Below, one piece after another: positions 1 to 7,142 of a stretch of 33,858 nucleotides of DNA. Made by a program: the position numbers and the translations under genes. The notes under the pieces are model-generated. The model was given only the letters and a program-made list of their open reading frames with translations, ran no database searches and had not been told where the DNA came from. Source of the stretch: Candidatus Brocadiales bacterium (GTDB lineage: Bacteria; Planctomycetota; Brocadiia; Brocadiales; Bathyanammoxibiaceae); assembly GCA_030586765.1 (NCBI GenBank), contig JAUQZZ010000002.1, positions 1 to 33,858 of the forward strand, in the 5' to 3' direction. Position 1 is the first letter of the stretch. Each line of letters begins with the position of its first letter.

Positions 1-86
1 GGTCCAAGCTCCACTAATGCTGTTAGTAAAGCCTGCCAGCGCATATTTTATACATAAATCTAAATTTATTTTATTGGAAACTGAAA

Positions 87-227
87 TTAGGTAATACGCC
101 ATGGTGAGTCACAATTACTGGAGTCTCTAAAATGGTTAGTTAAGGACGCTTCAAGTCTTACCTTGCAAAGAGGGCAAATTTGGGGCGAAATATCAATCCC
201 TGTTAGTTTTAACTTCTGGTCGGTCAT
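87..227 (-). CDS. Possible small CxxC protein or gene remnant
   Basis: This is a 46-residue reading frame starting at an ATG at 227, just outside the palindromic cluster at 264-368. It contains a Cys-Pro-Leu-Cys pair followed by a His and a third Cys, an arrangement reminiscent of a small zinc-finger-like knuckle. There is no good ribosome binding site; the closest purine-rich stretch (GAGG) is about 17 bases upstream. I do not recognise a family. It may be a genuine small protein, the decayed end of a larger gene, or a chance open frame. Extending it upstream would run through the palindromes, which argues against the longer version. Confidence 0.2.
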   Translation of the reverse strand: MTDQKLKLTGIDISPQICPLCKVRLEASLTNHFRDSSNCDSPWRIT

Positions 228-263
228 ATAATATTGTTGAGACCTCACAAAAGTACCAAAAAT

Positions 264-368
264 GGATAGGCAGCCTTTTATAGCCCAGGTGCTCTGCCAC
301 CTGGGCTGTGGGGACGGAGCCCCACAGCTATGACCCCGCATAAACGGGGCTAAAAGCCCCGCCTATCC
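264..368. repeat. Clustered palindromes enclosed by an 8-bp inverted repeat
   Basis: An outer inverted repeat, GGATAGGC (264-271) and GCCTATCC (361-368), encloses at least three hairpins. The first is a perfect 10-bp stem, 282-291 with 298-307. The second is a perfect 9-bp stem, 305-313 with 320-328. The third is a pair of mutually exclusive stems, 334-338 with 345-349 or 345-351 with 355-361. The whole could fold into a cloverleaf-like structure. It resembles REP-like or MITE-like intergenic elements; no transposase is present. Confidence 0.7.
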
Positions 369-388
369 CTGGTGGGACAGCCTCTATT

Positions 389-440
389 ATTATACCTATT
401 CCTTCACCCTTTCTATCTTTGCACCAAGCTGGGCAAAGCG
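389..440 (-). pseudogene. Remnant of the 3' end of a second murA copy
   Basis: Read on the minus strand, these bases encode RFAQLGAKIERVKE followed by a stop. That is nearly the C-terminus of the intact MurA in this window, KFAQLGARIERVQEEV (its gene ends at 941). By hand alignment about 41 of 49 bases match (389-437 against 940-988). The similarity includes the codons of the original GTA-TAA ending, which now lie behind an in-frame TAG. The remnant begins directly after the stop codon of the DUF2283 gene and is in its frame. Nothing upstream of these 14 codons resembles MurA. The conserved frame, residues and stop region make chance unlikely; it looks like a duplicated and decayed murA tail. 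Confidence 0.75.
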
Positions 441-686
441 TTATTTAGGCTTGCCTCTTCCCGATTCAGGTGGACGTGTAGGCCTGGCAACATCTTCGAT
501 GACGACCTGCTTAAAGACATCTTTGTCGCCTAGACGTTTCACTGCGTCCAATATCTCGATTCCTGCCAGATGTCCCTCAGCGTCGTAATCTGCGGCTAAA
601 CCCTCGGCCAGATGTTTAGTAGTTACCGTTGTCTCTTTGAAGCGTATATAAAGGGCATCTACCTCAGGGTCATAAGTAATTTTCAT
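441..686 (-). CDS. DUF2283 family protein, orphan
   Basis: This is an 81-residue protein of the DUF2283 family, recognised by the opening MKITYDPEVDALYIRF, the central acidic Asp-Ala-Glu-Gly turn and the conserved GIEILDA motif. The family's function is not established. Members are often small and are commonly found beside DUF4258 or RelE-like genes, suggesting an antitoxin-like role; here no toxin partner is adjacent. The start is an ATG at 686 with AGAGG about 8 bases upstream. That ribosome binding site lies directly against the end of a palindromic element (701-842), so the element occupies its upstream region. The stop codon abuts a murA remnant. A second, longer DUF2283 protein with a likely partner lies at 8331-8633. 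Confidence 0.75.
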   Translation of the reverse strand: MKITYDPEVDALYIRFKETTVTTKHLAEGLAADYDAEGHLAGIEILDAVKRLGDKDVFKQVVIEDVARPTRPPESGRGKPK

Positions 687-700
687 TGGATTACCTCTTT

Positions 701-842
701 GAGACCTATGAAAAAGTAAGAAAAATCCTTCTTACTTGTCATTGCGAGCGTAGCGAAGCAATCTCCCGATGTATAAAAACTAGATTGCTTCAGGGCTAAA
801 GCCCTTCGCAATGACAACTTCGCTGGATTTTTCAGAGGTCTC
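701..842. mobile_element. MITE-like palindromic element (copy A)
   Basis: The element is bounded by 15-bp terminal inverted repeats with one mismatch: 701-715 (GAGACCTATGAAAAA) and 828-842 (TTTTTCAGAGGTCTC). Further nested pairs are 721-728 with 825-832, 737-747 with 806-816 (TGTCATTGCGA type), 755-764 with 782-791 (GAAGCAATCT type) and 792-797 with 800-805. The inner part matches the widespread class of intergenic repeat reading ...CATTGCGAGCG... It has no credible coding content. A related element with the same termini but a different interior is at 22861-22945. No clear target-site duplication was seen. Confidence 0.75.
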
Positions 843-864
843 CTCTCTATATTTATATATTTAT

Positions 865-923
865 TGTAGCGCAAGGCTTTAGCCCTGCCCCCATAATAAG
901 CAGACCTAAAGGTCTGCGCTACA
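865..923. repeat. REP-like palindromic repeat
   Basis: The outer arms TGTAGCGCA (865-873) and TGCGCTACA (915-923) are perfectly complementary. Inside are an 8-bp stem, 900-907 with 910-917, and a small stem at 875-884. It shares the 13-base core CAGGGCTAAAGCC with copy A (791-803 there; reverse strand of 874-887 here), suggesting that intergenic repeats in this genome are built from interchangeable palindromic modules. It lies 3' of murA and might also end its transcript, although there is no clean T-tract. Confidence 0.65.
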
Positions 924-940
924 GAGTTAATAAAATTTTA

Positions 941-2218
941 TTATACCTCCTCCTGCACCCGTTCTATCCTTGCGCCCAGTTGGGCAAATTTGGCCTCCAG
1001 AGACTCGTAACCCCTGTCCAGGTAGTGGAGACCACTGATTTCGGTGGTGCCTTTTGCTACTAGACCCGCTAAGACCAGGGCCGCCCCGGCCCTCAAATCA
1101 GAGGCCGTTACCTGGGCCCCAGAGAGATGGGACACCCCATTAACTATGGCGCTAGGGCCTTCCTTTCTTATGCTGGCGCCCATTCTGTTCAGTTCTGCAA
1201 TATGCATAAACCTGTCGGGAAAGACCTTCTCAGTAATAACGCTTGTACCCTGGGCAATACTTAGTAAAGACATTAACTGAGGTTGCATATCTGTGGGTAA
1301 TCCCGGATAGGGAAGGGTTGTAATAGAGGTAGAAAGGATATTATCTCCACCCTTTACACTACAGCCCCATAGCTCCTGGGTAATCTCAACCCCTATATCA
1401 CGAAACTTTTCCATAACTGCGCCCAGGTGGTCTAACCTGACGTTCTCCAATACTACGTCGCCCCTTGTAATGGCAGCAGCGGCCATAAATGTGCCGGCTT
1501 CAATCCTGTCGGGGATAATCTGGTAATCTACGGAATGGAGCTCCTTCACACCTTCAATAATTAAACGGTTGGTGCCTACACCAGATATCTTTGCCCCTGC
1601 CTGGATAAGGAAGTTGGCCAGGTCCTGCACCTCAGGTTCACAGGCGGCGCTCTCAATAACAGTGGTGCCTTCTGCCAGGGTAGCGGCCATCATAATGTTA
1701 CAGGTGCCGAGGACTGTAGAGCCGTAGGCCCCACCTAGATATATCTCCGCCCCTTTCAGCCTATCGGCCTTGGCCACTACATAGCCGTCCTTGAAGGATA
1801 TCTCTGCCCCCAGGGTCTGGAGACCCTTTATGTGGAGGTCTATGGGGCGCTGTCCTATTACACAGCCACCTGGCAGGGCAACCTTGGCCTTACCACGACT
1901 TCCCAGGAGGGGGCCCAGCACACATATAGAGCCGCGCATCTCATTAACTAGCTCGTAAGGGGCTGTTACAAGGTTTTCCTTCTCTGTGCATATCTCTAGA
2001 ACCCCTTCCCCTGAGTGATTCACCTGGAGCCCTAAGAAGCACAGAAGTTCTTCCATGAGCTTCACGTCAGTAAGTTGTCTGGGTATGCCTTTTATGCGAG
2101 AAGTGCCCTGGGTAAGGATACAGGCCGCTATGATGGGTAAGGCAGCATTTTTGGCCCCACTTATATTCACCCTTCCCTTGAGACGGCCACCGCCCTGGAT
2201 GACTATCTTATCCCTCAC
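941..2218 (-). CDS. murA: UDP-N-acetylglucosamine 1-carboxyvinyltransferase MurA
   Basis: MurA transfers enolpyruvate from phosphoenolpyruvate to UDP-N-acetylglucosamine, the first committed cytoplasmic step of peptidoglycan synthesis. The protein (about 425 aa, usual length) opens with DKIVIQGGGRLKG and the SGAKNAALP motif. It keeps the catalytic Cys in the PGGCVIG loop (about residue 119), the residue that fosfomycin alkylates. I place the start at a GTG (2218) because it aligns with family N-termini; a TTG at 2230 would add four residues. Either choice overlaps the end of prmC (11 or 23 bases), and neither has a strong Shine-Dalgarno, so translational coupling is likely. It is the last gene of the rpmE-prfA-prmC-murA run. 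A decayed copy of its 3' end lies at 389-440. Confidence 0.95.
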   Translation of the reverse strand: MRDKIVIQGGGRLKGRVNISGAKNAALPIIAACILTQGTSRIKGIPRQLTDVKLMEELLCFLGLQVNHSGEGVLEICTEKENLVTAPYELVNEMRGSICVLGPLLGSRGKAKVALPGGCVIGQRPIDLHIKGLQTLGAEISFKDGYVVAKADRLKGAEIYLGGAYGSTVLGTCNIMMAATLAEGTTVIESAACEPEVQDLANFLIQAGAKISGVGTNRLIIEGVKELHSVDYQIIPDRIEAGTFMAAAAITRGDVVLENVRLDHLGAVMEKFRDIGVEITQELWGCSVKGGDNILSTSITTLPYPGLPTDMQPQLMSLLSIAQGTSVITEKVFPDRFMHIAELNRMGASIRKEGPSAIVNGVSHLSGAQVTASDLRAGAALVLAGLVAKGTTEISGLHYLDRGYESLEAKFAQLGARIERVQEEV

Positions 2219-3104
2219 GCTGCCTGGCAATTATTACCCGCCTTATGCCTTGAAGGTCCTTTACTAGGGTAATATCCCCTAGTTCTGCCACCCCCCTTAG
2301 AAGCGCTTCCACCCCATCTGCCTGGTCTTCTCCCAGCTCCAGGACAAGCCAGCCCCCTGGCCTTAGCCATCTCGGTGCACCCTTCACTATGACACGGTAG
2401 CAATCCAGCCCCTCCCCGCCCCCAAGGAGGGCCCTGGGGTCCTCGTAGTCCCTAACCTCTGGCTGAAGGGCCTTCCACTCCCCCTCCGGCACATAGGGTG
2501 GATTAGAGACTATAAAATCTACATGGCCTTCCAGGCCAAGCCCTTCAAAGGGCTCGTAGAGGGAACCATGCAAAAAGGAGACCCTGTCTTCCACTAAATA
2601 TCTCTCAGCGTTTAGTCTGGCCAGTCTCAAGGCCTTTTGGGAGATATCAGAGGCATAGACCCTTGCACCGACTATCATCACCGCCAGGGAGACGGCTATA
2701 TTGCCACTGCCCGTGCCTATATCCAGTATCTTTACCTCCTTGGAGACATCCGCCCTCTCTAGGACCGCCTCCACCACGAGCTCTGTCTCTGGCCTGGGGA
2801 TAAATATACCCTTTTTGATTAAAAAGTCTAGGGACATAAATTCAACGTGCCCTACAAGGTATTGCAAGGGTATGCGCTTTGACCTCTTAGAGATGGCCCT
2901 CTTGAAGCGTCCGAGGGGCTTTTTCTCCAGGGTATCATGGAGTCTGGCATAGAGTTGGTGGCGAGGTAGGCCCATGACCTCCCCGAGCAGTATCTCGGCG
3001 TCCAGGCGGGCGGAATCTATTCCTACCTCCTCTAAGAGCCTTGTTGCCCTAGTCAAGGCCTCTTGAAGGCTTGGTCCCTTCTTTTCTGTAGGTGGACGGC
3101 TCAT
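2208..3104 (-). CDS. prmC: Peptide chain release factor N5-glutamine methyltransferase PrmC
   Basis: PrmC methylates the Gln of the GGQ motif in class I release factors, using S-adenosylmethionine. The 298-residue protein has an N-terminal helical substrate-binding region (about 10-90), a Rossmann-type methyltransferase domain with the SAM motif DIGTGSG (128-134) and the diagnostic NPPY motif (201-204). It lies directly downstream of prfA, whose product is its substrate, the usual bacterial arrangement. The ATG at 3104 has no Shine-Dalgarno; the bases before it are pyrimidine-rich on the coding strand (CCTCCTTCC). Either initiation depends on coupling to prfA 43 bases upstream or the true start differs. 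Confidence 0.93.
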   Translation of the reverse strand: MSRPPTEKKGPSLQEALTRATRLLEEVGIDSARLDAEILLGEVMGLPRHQLYARLHDTLEKKPLGRFKRAISKRSKRIPLQYLVGHVEFMSLDFLIKKGIFIPRPETELVVEAVLERADVSKEVKILDIGTGSGNIAVSLAVMIVGARVYASDISQKALRLARLNAERYLVEDRVSFLHGSLYEPFEGLGLEGHVDFIVSNPPYVPEGEWKALQPEVRDYEDPRALLGGGEGLDCYRVIVKGAPRWLRPGGWLVLELGEDQADGVEALLRGVAELGDITLVKDLQGIRRVIIARQREG

Positions 3105-3147
3105 AGAAAGGAAGGAGGATTAGAGGGGTTAAAGGGTTGGTGAGGGA

Positions 3148-4239
3148 TTAGGAGGCCGCTGCCAGGAGTTTTAATTGTTCCTCTTTCTCGAAGGCCAGGA
3201 GCTTTTCTATCAGTTCCTCCATACGGCCCAACATCACACTCTCAAGGTCGTAAAGGGCAAAATTTATCCTGTGGTCTGTGACGCGGTTCTGGGGGAAGTT
3301 GTAAGTTCTAATCTTTTCGCTCCTGTCGCCTGTACCTATCTGGACCCTGCGGGCCTTATCCCTTTTTGTCCTCTCTTGCTCCTCTATAGACTCATGGAGA
3401 CGGCTTCTAAGGATACGCATGGCCTTTGCCTTGTTTTTGTGCTGAGATTTTTCGTCCTGGCATCTCACAGTAATACCTGTAGAGATGTGGGTTATCCTTA
3501 CTGCAGAACTTGTCTTATTTACCTTCTGGCCCCCAGGGCCTGAGGACCTCATGGTCTCTATCTTGAGGTCTTTAGGGTCTATATTTATCTCTACCTCTTC
3601 AATCTCTGGCAGCACAGCTACAGTGGCAGCAGAGGTATGTATCCTGCCCTGGGTTTCGGTGGCTGGTACCCTCTGTACCCTATGGGTCCCACTCTCGTAG
3701 CGGAGCTTCTGGTAAGCGCCCCCCCCTTCCACAGAGAAGATAATCTCTTTAAACCCACCTAACTCGGTAGGGCTACTATCAAAGACCTCCACCTTCCACC
3801 CCTGTCTCTCAGCATACTTTACATACATCCTGAAGAGGTCTGCAACGAAAAGGCCTGCTTCCTCCCCTCCTGTCCCAGCGCGAACCTCCACTATCACCCC
3901 TTTATGGGCGTTGCTATCCTTAGAAAGGAGCAGGTCTTTTATCTCCTCAAGGAGCTCTTCCTCCCTTTTATCTATCCCCTGGAGTTCTTCCTGGGCCAGA
4001 TGACGCAATTCCTCATCATGGCCCCCTTCGGAGATTATCTTCCTGGCCTCTTCTTTCTTAGAGAGGAGGTCGTTCAGTTGGAGGTACTTGCTGACTATCT
4101 TGGTCAGACCGCCTCGTTCCTTCATGTAGGCACTGTACTGTGGGGGATTGGTTATCACTGCTGGGTCTGCTATTAGTTGCTCCAGCTGTACATACCTTTC
4201 ATGGAGGGTTTTTAGTTTCTGTACTAATCCTTTATCCAT
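3148..4239 (-). CDS. prfA: Peptide chain release factor 1
   Basis: RF1 recognises UAA and UAG stop codons and triggers peptide release. The 363-residue protein has the expected length, the PxT-type codon-recognition motif (PAT, 192-194) that marks RF1 rather than RF2, and the catalytic GGQ (236-238) within [10 protein letters not shown]. The start ATG overlaps the rpmE stop as TAATG, with GAGAAGG about 5 bases upstream, so the two genes are coupled. prmC, encoding the enzyme that methylates its GGQ glutamine, follows. Confidence 0.96.
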   Translation of the reverse strand: MDKGLVQKLKTLHERYVQLEQLIADPAVITNPPQYSAYMKERGGLTKIVSKYLQLNDLLSKKEEARKIISEGGHDEELRHLAQEELQGIDKREEELLEEIKDLLLSKDSNAHKGVIVEVRAGTGGEEAGLFVADLFRMYVKYAERQGWKVEVFDSSPTELGGFKEIIFSVEGGGAYQKLRYESGTHRVQRVPATETQGRIHTSAATVAVLPEIEEVEINIDPKDLKIETMRSSGPGGQKVNKTSSAVRITHISTGITVRCQDEKSQHKNKAKAMRILRSRLHESIEEQERTKRDKARRVQIGTGDRSEKIRTYNFPQNRVTDHRINFALYDLESVMLGRMEELIEKLLAFEKEEQLKLLAAAS

Positions 4240-4463
4240 TACACCTTCTCTTCTTTCGCAGGCTCACTTACCTTAAACCTGCGGCGGAACCTCTCCACCT
4301 TACCCGTAGTGTCCACCAGCTTCTGCTTTCCAGTATAAAAGGGATGACACTTAGAACAAATCTCTACAGCTATCTTTGGCTTGGTGGATCGGGTCTTAAA
4401 ACTCTCTCCACAACCGCAGGTTACTGTAGCTTCTACATATTCTGGATGGATGCCTTCTTTCAT
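4239..4463 (-). CDS. rpmE: 50S ribosomal protein L31 (zinc-binding type)
   Basis: This is a 74-residue L31 of the cysteine-containing form: C16 and C18 (CGC) plus C36 and C39 (CSKC), which together bind zinc. The opening MKEGIHPEY and the HPFYTGKQK segment are family hallmarks. The start ATG has GAGG 7 bases upstream. It heads the rpmE-prfA-prmC-murA group and is preceded by a good promoter-like sequence. No cysteine-free L31 paralogue is visible here. Confidence 0.95.
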   Translation of the reverse strand: MKEGIHPEYVEATVTCGCGESFKTRSTKPKIAVEICSKCHPFYTGKQKLVDTTGKVERFRRRFKVSEPAKEEKV

Positions 4464-4492
4464 CTCCTTACCTCACAATCTTTATCTAATAA

Positions 4493-4521
4493 ATTTTAAC
4501 AAAACACAGGGCTAAGGGCAA
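4493..4521 (-). promoter_or_regulatory. Putative sigma70-type promoter for rpmE-prfA-prmC-murA
   Basis: On the minus strand, TTGCCC (4516-4521) and TAAAAT (4493-4498) are separated by exactly 17 bases. It lies in the 67-base gap between resB and rpmE, about 30 bases upstream of the rpmE start, so the translation genes can be transcribed independently of resB. Confidence 0.45.
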
Positions 4522-4530
4522 TACAAAAGG

Positions 4531-6018
4531 CTAATGGGTCCTGGCCTCTTCCTTGCTATAAGAGGCTCCTACGAAGTTCTTTAATCTTTCTATCAGCCTG
4601 GATTCATCCCCCCAGACGCCAGCCCTTTGCAGATTGAAATAAAGAACACTGCCTGAGGGTGCCCTCTCCACCAGGTAGCTGGCCCTGTACCACCTCCCCC
4701 AGGCCCTAAAGAGCATCCCAAAGAATATCACCGGGGCCACTACCCAAAGGATGGGGACCCCTGGGTCGTGACGGTAGCTGAGGACTGTACCAGCACGGAT
4801 ATTTTCCACCCTTAACTTCACACCCATAATCTCCTTACCTTCTCCTTCAAAGAGCTTGAAGACCTGCGGTTTTTTTTCCTCTCCACCCTCCGGAGTGGAA
4901 TAGGTAAGTCTCAGAAAGGGCTTCAGGGTGCAGGCCTTACCGTCCTTGAGATGTAAGGTGCCTGAGACGACCTGCTGGGTAGCGAACTCCCCCTCCACAC
5001 CTGGGAGTTTATAATGACCCTTTTCGTCGGGAGAGAGTTTGTCGTCTCCTGCGTAAAGGTCAAACTTGTAGTCGTAGGCACTCTGGTATAGGGTTAGACC
5101 TCTATAACGAAGGGGCACGTTCACCTTGACGATTGCTTCCTTTTGGGGTATACCTTTTTCGTATACAACCAAATGGCTTGAGTATTCGATAGGATAGTAG
5201 CTATCCTCGGGAGAAGCAACGGTAAGCCCTCCCAGGCTCAAGGTTTCCTTTAGCCTGGGGCCAAAACCCTTCGCGGGGAAGTCCTTTACTATAGGTTTAG
5301 GGACATATTTTATGGAAAAACCTTTTAGCCCTAGCTTAAATCTTTTTTCCTCTGGAATGATTAGGTTCTCTGAGGAGTGCATGAGCTTACTCCACTTGGT
5401 CTGCTGGGATACGGTAGCTACCTCCGCAGGCTCCCCAGGGTATATGGTAAGCTCGGACTCAAAGGCAAAAAGAAAGGTTATGGTAGCCCCTATAACCGCT
5501 AGGATAATGGACAGATGATATGCCAGGGAGAGCCATACATAGTGGGGGAAGCCCTGTTCATAAATCCCCCCAGAATGCACCTCTTCGCCACGGATGCGGG
5601 AAGACTTCTTCAGGAATAGCCTCCAGCGGAAAAAGGTCTCTACCTTTCTTGTGACCTCCTCTGGAGAATAGGGCAGGGGGAGCTTGACCGTGGCCCTATG
5701 GGCAGAGAGGGTAGTAGGGGTCAGTTCTGCAGGCCTCCTTATCCTTATCATCCACAGGAGGCGCCTATAGACACAAAATCCCAGGTTTAAGAAAAGAAGC
5801 CCTACTGTGGTAAGAAACCAGGGTCCTGAATAAACGTTCAGGAGGTCTAGGCCCTCTATGACGTTACGTACAAATCCTGTAGCCTTTATCTGTTCGTAAC
5901 TACCTCCGTAGGGAAGGACGTTCCCCACCAGGAAGAAGAGCATTAATATAGCAAAAAGTACAATAGTGGTCTTGGTGGAGGTCAAGACATTGTATAAGGC
6001 CTCAAGTATTCTACTCAT
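4531..6018 (-). CDS. resB: ResB-like cytochrome c biogenesis protein
   Basis: ResB (Ccs1) partners CcsA in system II cytochrome c maturation, moving heme across the membrane and holding apocytochrome for heme attachment. The 495-residue protein shows the expected pattern: two early membrane segments (about 17-37 and 66-84), a third at about 158-188, a long extracytoplasmic domain, and a last membrane segment (about 428-445). The domain includes the PLRYRGLTLYQSAY stretch typical of ResB. The start ATG at 6018 has no obvious Shine-Dalgarno. It follows ccsA by 61 bases. The requirement for this pathway fits the tetraheme protein encoded at 24071-25378. Confidence 0.88.
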   Translation of the reverse strand: MSRILEALYNVLTSTKTTIVLFAILMLFFLVGNVLPYGGSYEQIKATGFVRNVIEGLDLLNVYSGPWFLTTVGLLFLNLGFCVYRRLLWMIRIRRPAELTPTTLSAHRATVKLPLPYSPEEVTRKVETFFRWRLFLKKSSRIRGEEVHSGGIYEQGFPHYVWLSLAYHLSIILAVIGATITFLFAFESELTIYPGEPAEVATVSQQTKWSKLMHSSENLIIPEEKRFKLGLKGFSIKYVPKPIVKDFPAKGFGPRLKETLSLGGLTVASPEDSYYPIEYSSHLVVYEKGIPQKEAIVKVNVPLRYRGLTLYQSAYDYKFDLYAGDDKLSPDEKGHYKLPGVEGEFATQQVVSGTLHLKDGKACTLKPFLRLTYSTPEGGEEKKPQVFKLFEGEGKEIMGVKLRVENIRAGTVLSYRHDPGVPILWVVAPVIFFGMLFRAWGRWYRASYLVERAPSGSVLYFNLQRAGVWGDESRLIERLKNFVGASYSKEEARTH

Positions 6019-6079
6019 AGTATTCTTAGTAAAGGGTTTTCATGGAATGGAGGCAATGTCAAGAAGGCCAGCCAGCCCT

Positions 6080-6967
6080 TTAGTAGGCATGCATACTGTA
6101 GAGGCCAAAGAGTCTTGTCAGGAACCCTGACCCCATAAAGGTGATGAGCATAGAGGCGAAACCCAGGAGACAGAAGACGGAGCCCCAGGACTCCTTCCAC
6201 TTTGGTATGCTCATGGTATGGAGATACATACCGAAGGCCGTCCAGGTAATGAGGGAAAGTATCTCAAAGGGGTCCCAGGACCAGTACCTCCCCCAGGCCT
6301 CATCGGCCCAGGCAGCCCCAGAGACTATTCCAAAGGTCAGCAGAGGAAAACCCAAAAGGACCAGATTATAGGACAACTTGTGGAAGGGGTCTACGTCAAG
6401 GGAGGGCAGTCCAAAATCCTCCCAGGTCCTTCTGCCATATTGGAGGGCCTTAATTATCAGATAAGAGAGTTCCACGGAGCATCCCACCACGAAGACCGCA
6501 TAGGCCCCAAAGGCTATGAGCACGTGCCAGAAGTACCATGGGCTCTGCAAGGCAGGTGCTAAGGGGGTTACCGCTGGACTGTACTTGTTAATGGCCAGGA
6601 AGAGCGCCGCTATGGAGAGCATAGTAACGAAGATGCCCGGCAGGGTAAGCTCCCTCCACCTCCTCCTTATATATAGATAAGTCGCCGTATTACACCAGGC
6701 AAACCAGGAAAGGCATTCGTATTTATTCTGCACAGGGGGCTGGCCCTCCTCTATCCATCTAACTATTATCAGGAGGGTATGGGCAATTACAGCCAGGTAT
6801 AAGAGCCTTGTGGCCATCCTGCCCACAGCAAAATTTCTGAAAAAGGTGCTCACCCCAAACTGCAGTATGTGCAATAGGCAGCTTAATGAGTAAAGGATGA
6901 TGACCGCAAATAATATCCTGAGTTCCAGGGTCAATAGGCTACTATCGCGGACAAAGACCTCTTCCAT
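6080..6967 (-). CDS. ccsA: CcsA/CcsB-type cytochrome c biogenesis protein (WWD domain)
   Basis: This is the heme-handling membrane subunit of system II cytochrome c maturation. The 295-residue protein is nearly all hydrophobic, with about eight predicted membrane segments. It carries the tryptophan-rich WWD heme-binding motif WGRYWSWDPFE (about 225-235) and histidines near 63, 148 and 250 that are candidate heme ligands. The ATG at 6967 has AAGGAGT about 7 bases upstream. It is the first gene of the leftward transcript, with resB following. Naming varies between CcsA, CcsB and ResC for this family. Confidence 0.9.
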   Translation of the reverse strand: MEEVFVRDSSLLTLELRILFAVIILYSLSCLLHILQFGVSTFFRNFAVGRMATRLLYLAVIAHTLLIIVRWIEEGQPPVQNKYECLSWFAWCNTATYLYIRRRWRELTLPGIFVTMLSIAALFLAINKYSPAVTPLAPALQSPWYFWHVLIAFGAYAVFVVGCSVELSYLIIKALQYGRRTWEDFGLPSLDVDPFHKLSYNLVLLGFPLLTFGIVSGAAWADEAWGRYWSWDPFEILSLITWTAFGMYLHTMSIPKWKESWGSVFCLLGFASMLITFMGSGFLTRLFGLYSMHAY

Positions 6968-7013
6968 GATACCGACTCCTTAAGGCTTGTTTTCTTGGGC
7001 AGTTTAATTTATT

Positions 7014-7042
7014 ATTTTATCAATAAAAGATTGGAAATGCAA
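7014..7042 (-). promoter_or_regulatory. Putative promoter for ccsA-resB
   Basis: On the minus strand, TTGCAT (7037-7042) and TAAAAT (7014-7019) have a 17-base spacer. The -35 box lies inside an inverted repeat, AGATTGG (7028-7034) with CCAATCT (7046-7052), which could be an operator. Confidence 0.4.
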
Positions 7043-7052
7043 TGCCCAATCT
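7028..7052. promoter_or_regulatory. Operator-like inverted repeat over the ccsA promoter
   Basis: Arms AGATTGG (7028-7034) and CCAATCT (7046-7052) are perfectly complementary, with an 11-base centre. The repeat spans the predicted -35 box of ccsA, a position suited to a dimeric repressor. No regulator gene is adjacent. Confidence 0.35.
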
Positions 7053-7083
7053 AACAACTCTGTCCGATACCAGTGATTTCCAT

Positions 7084-7112
7084 TTGACAAGAGACCCTGG
7101 TGTTGATAACAT
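7084..7112 (+). promoter_or_regulatory. Putative promoter for panC
   Basis: A consensus -35 TTGACA (7084-7089), a 17-base spacer and TAACAT (7107-7112, 4 of 6 matches) lie 30 bases upstream of the panC start. Confidence 0.45.
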
Positions 7113-7142
7113 CCAAGTTTAATACGGCCAAGGACTAAAGAG

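Larger units (their letters stand above)
1..388. other. Left-edge region without a convincing gene
   Basis: No convincing protein-coding gene was found here. The first 90 bases are AT-rich. The stretch 264-368 is a cluster of palindromes, described separately. The only open frame with any protein-like character is a possible 46-residue reading frame on the minus strand at 87-227, also listed separately. Confidence 0.6.

Noticed and set aside
264-368. CRISPR array
   Set aside because: The repeats are inverted and of differing sequence, with no regularly spaced direct repeats or spacers.
683-874. A 63-residue minus-strand reading frame
   Set aside because: It lies entirely over the palindromic element at 701-842, and its peptide (CFATLAMT type) is the usual translation of this class of repeat.
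1044-1280. Plus-strand open frames inside murA, prfA, infB, nusA and the TPR gene
   Set aside because: All are antisense shadows of well-supported genes, with no ribosome binding sites or family motifs.
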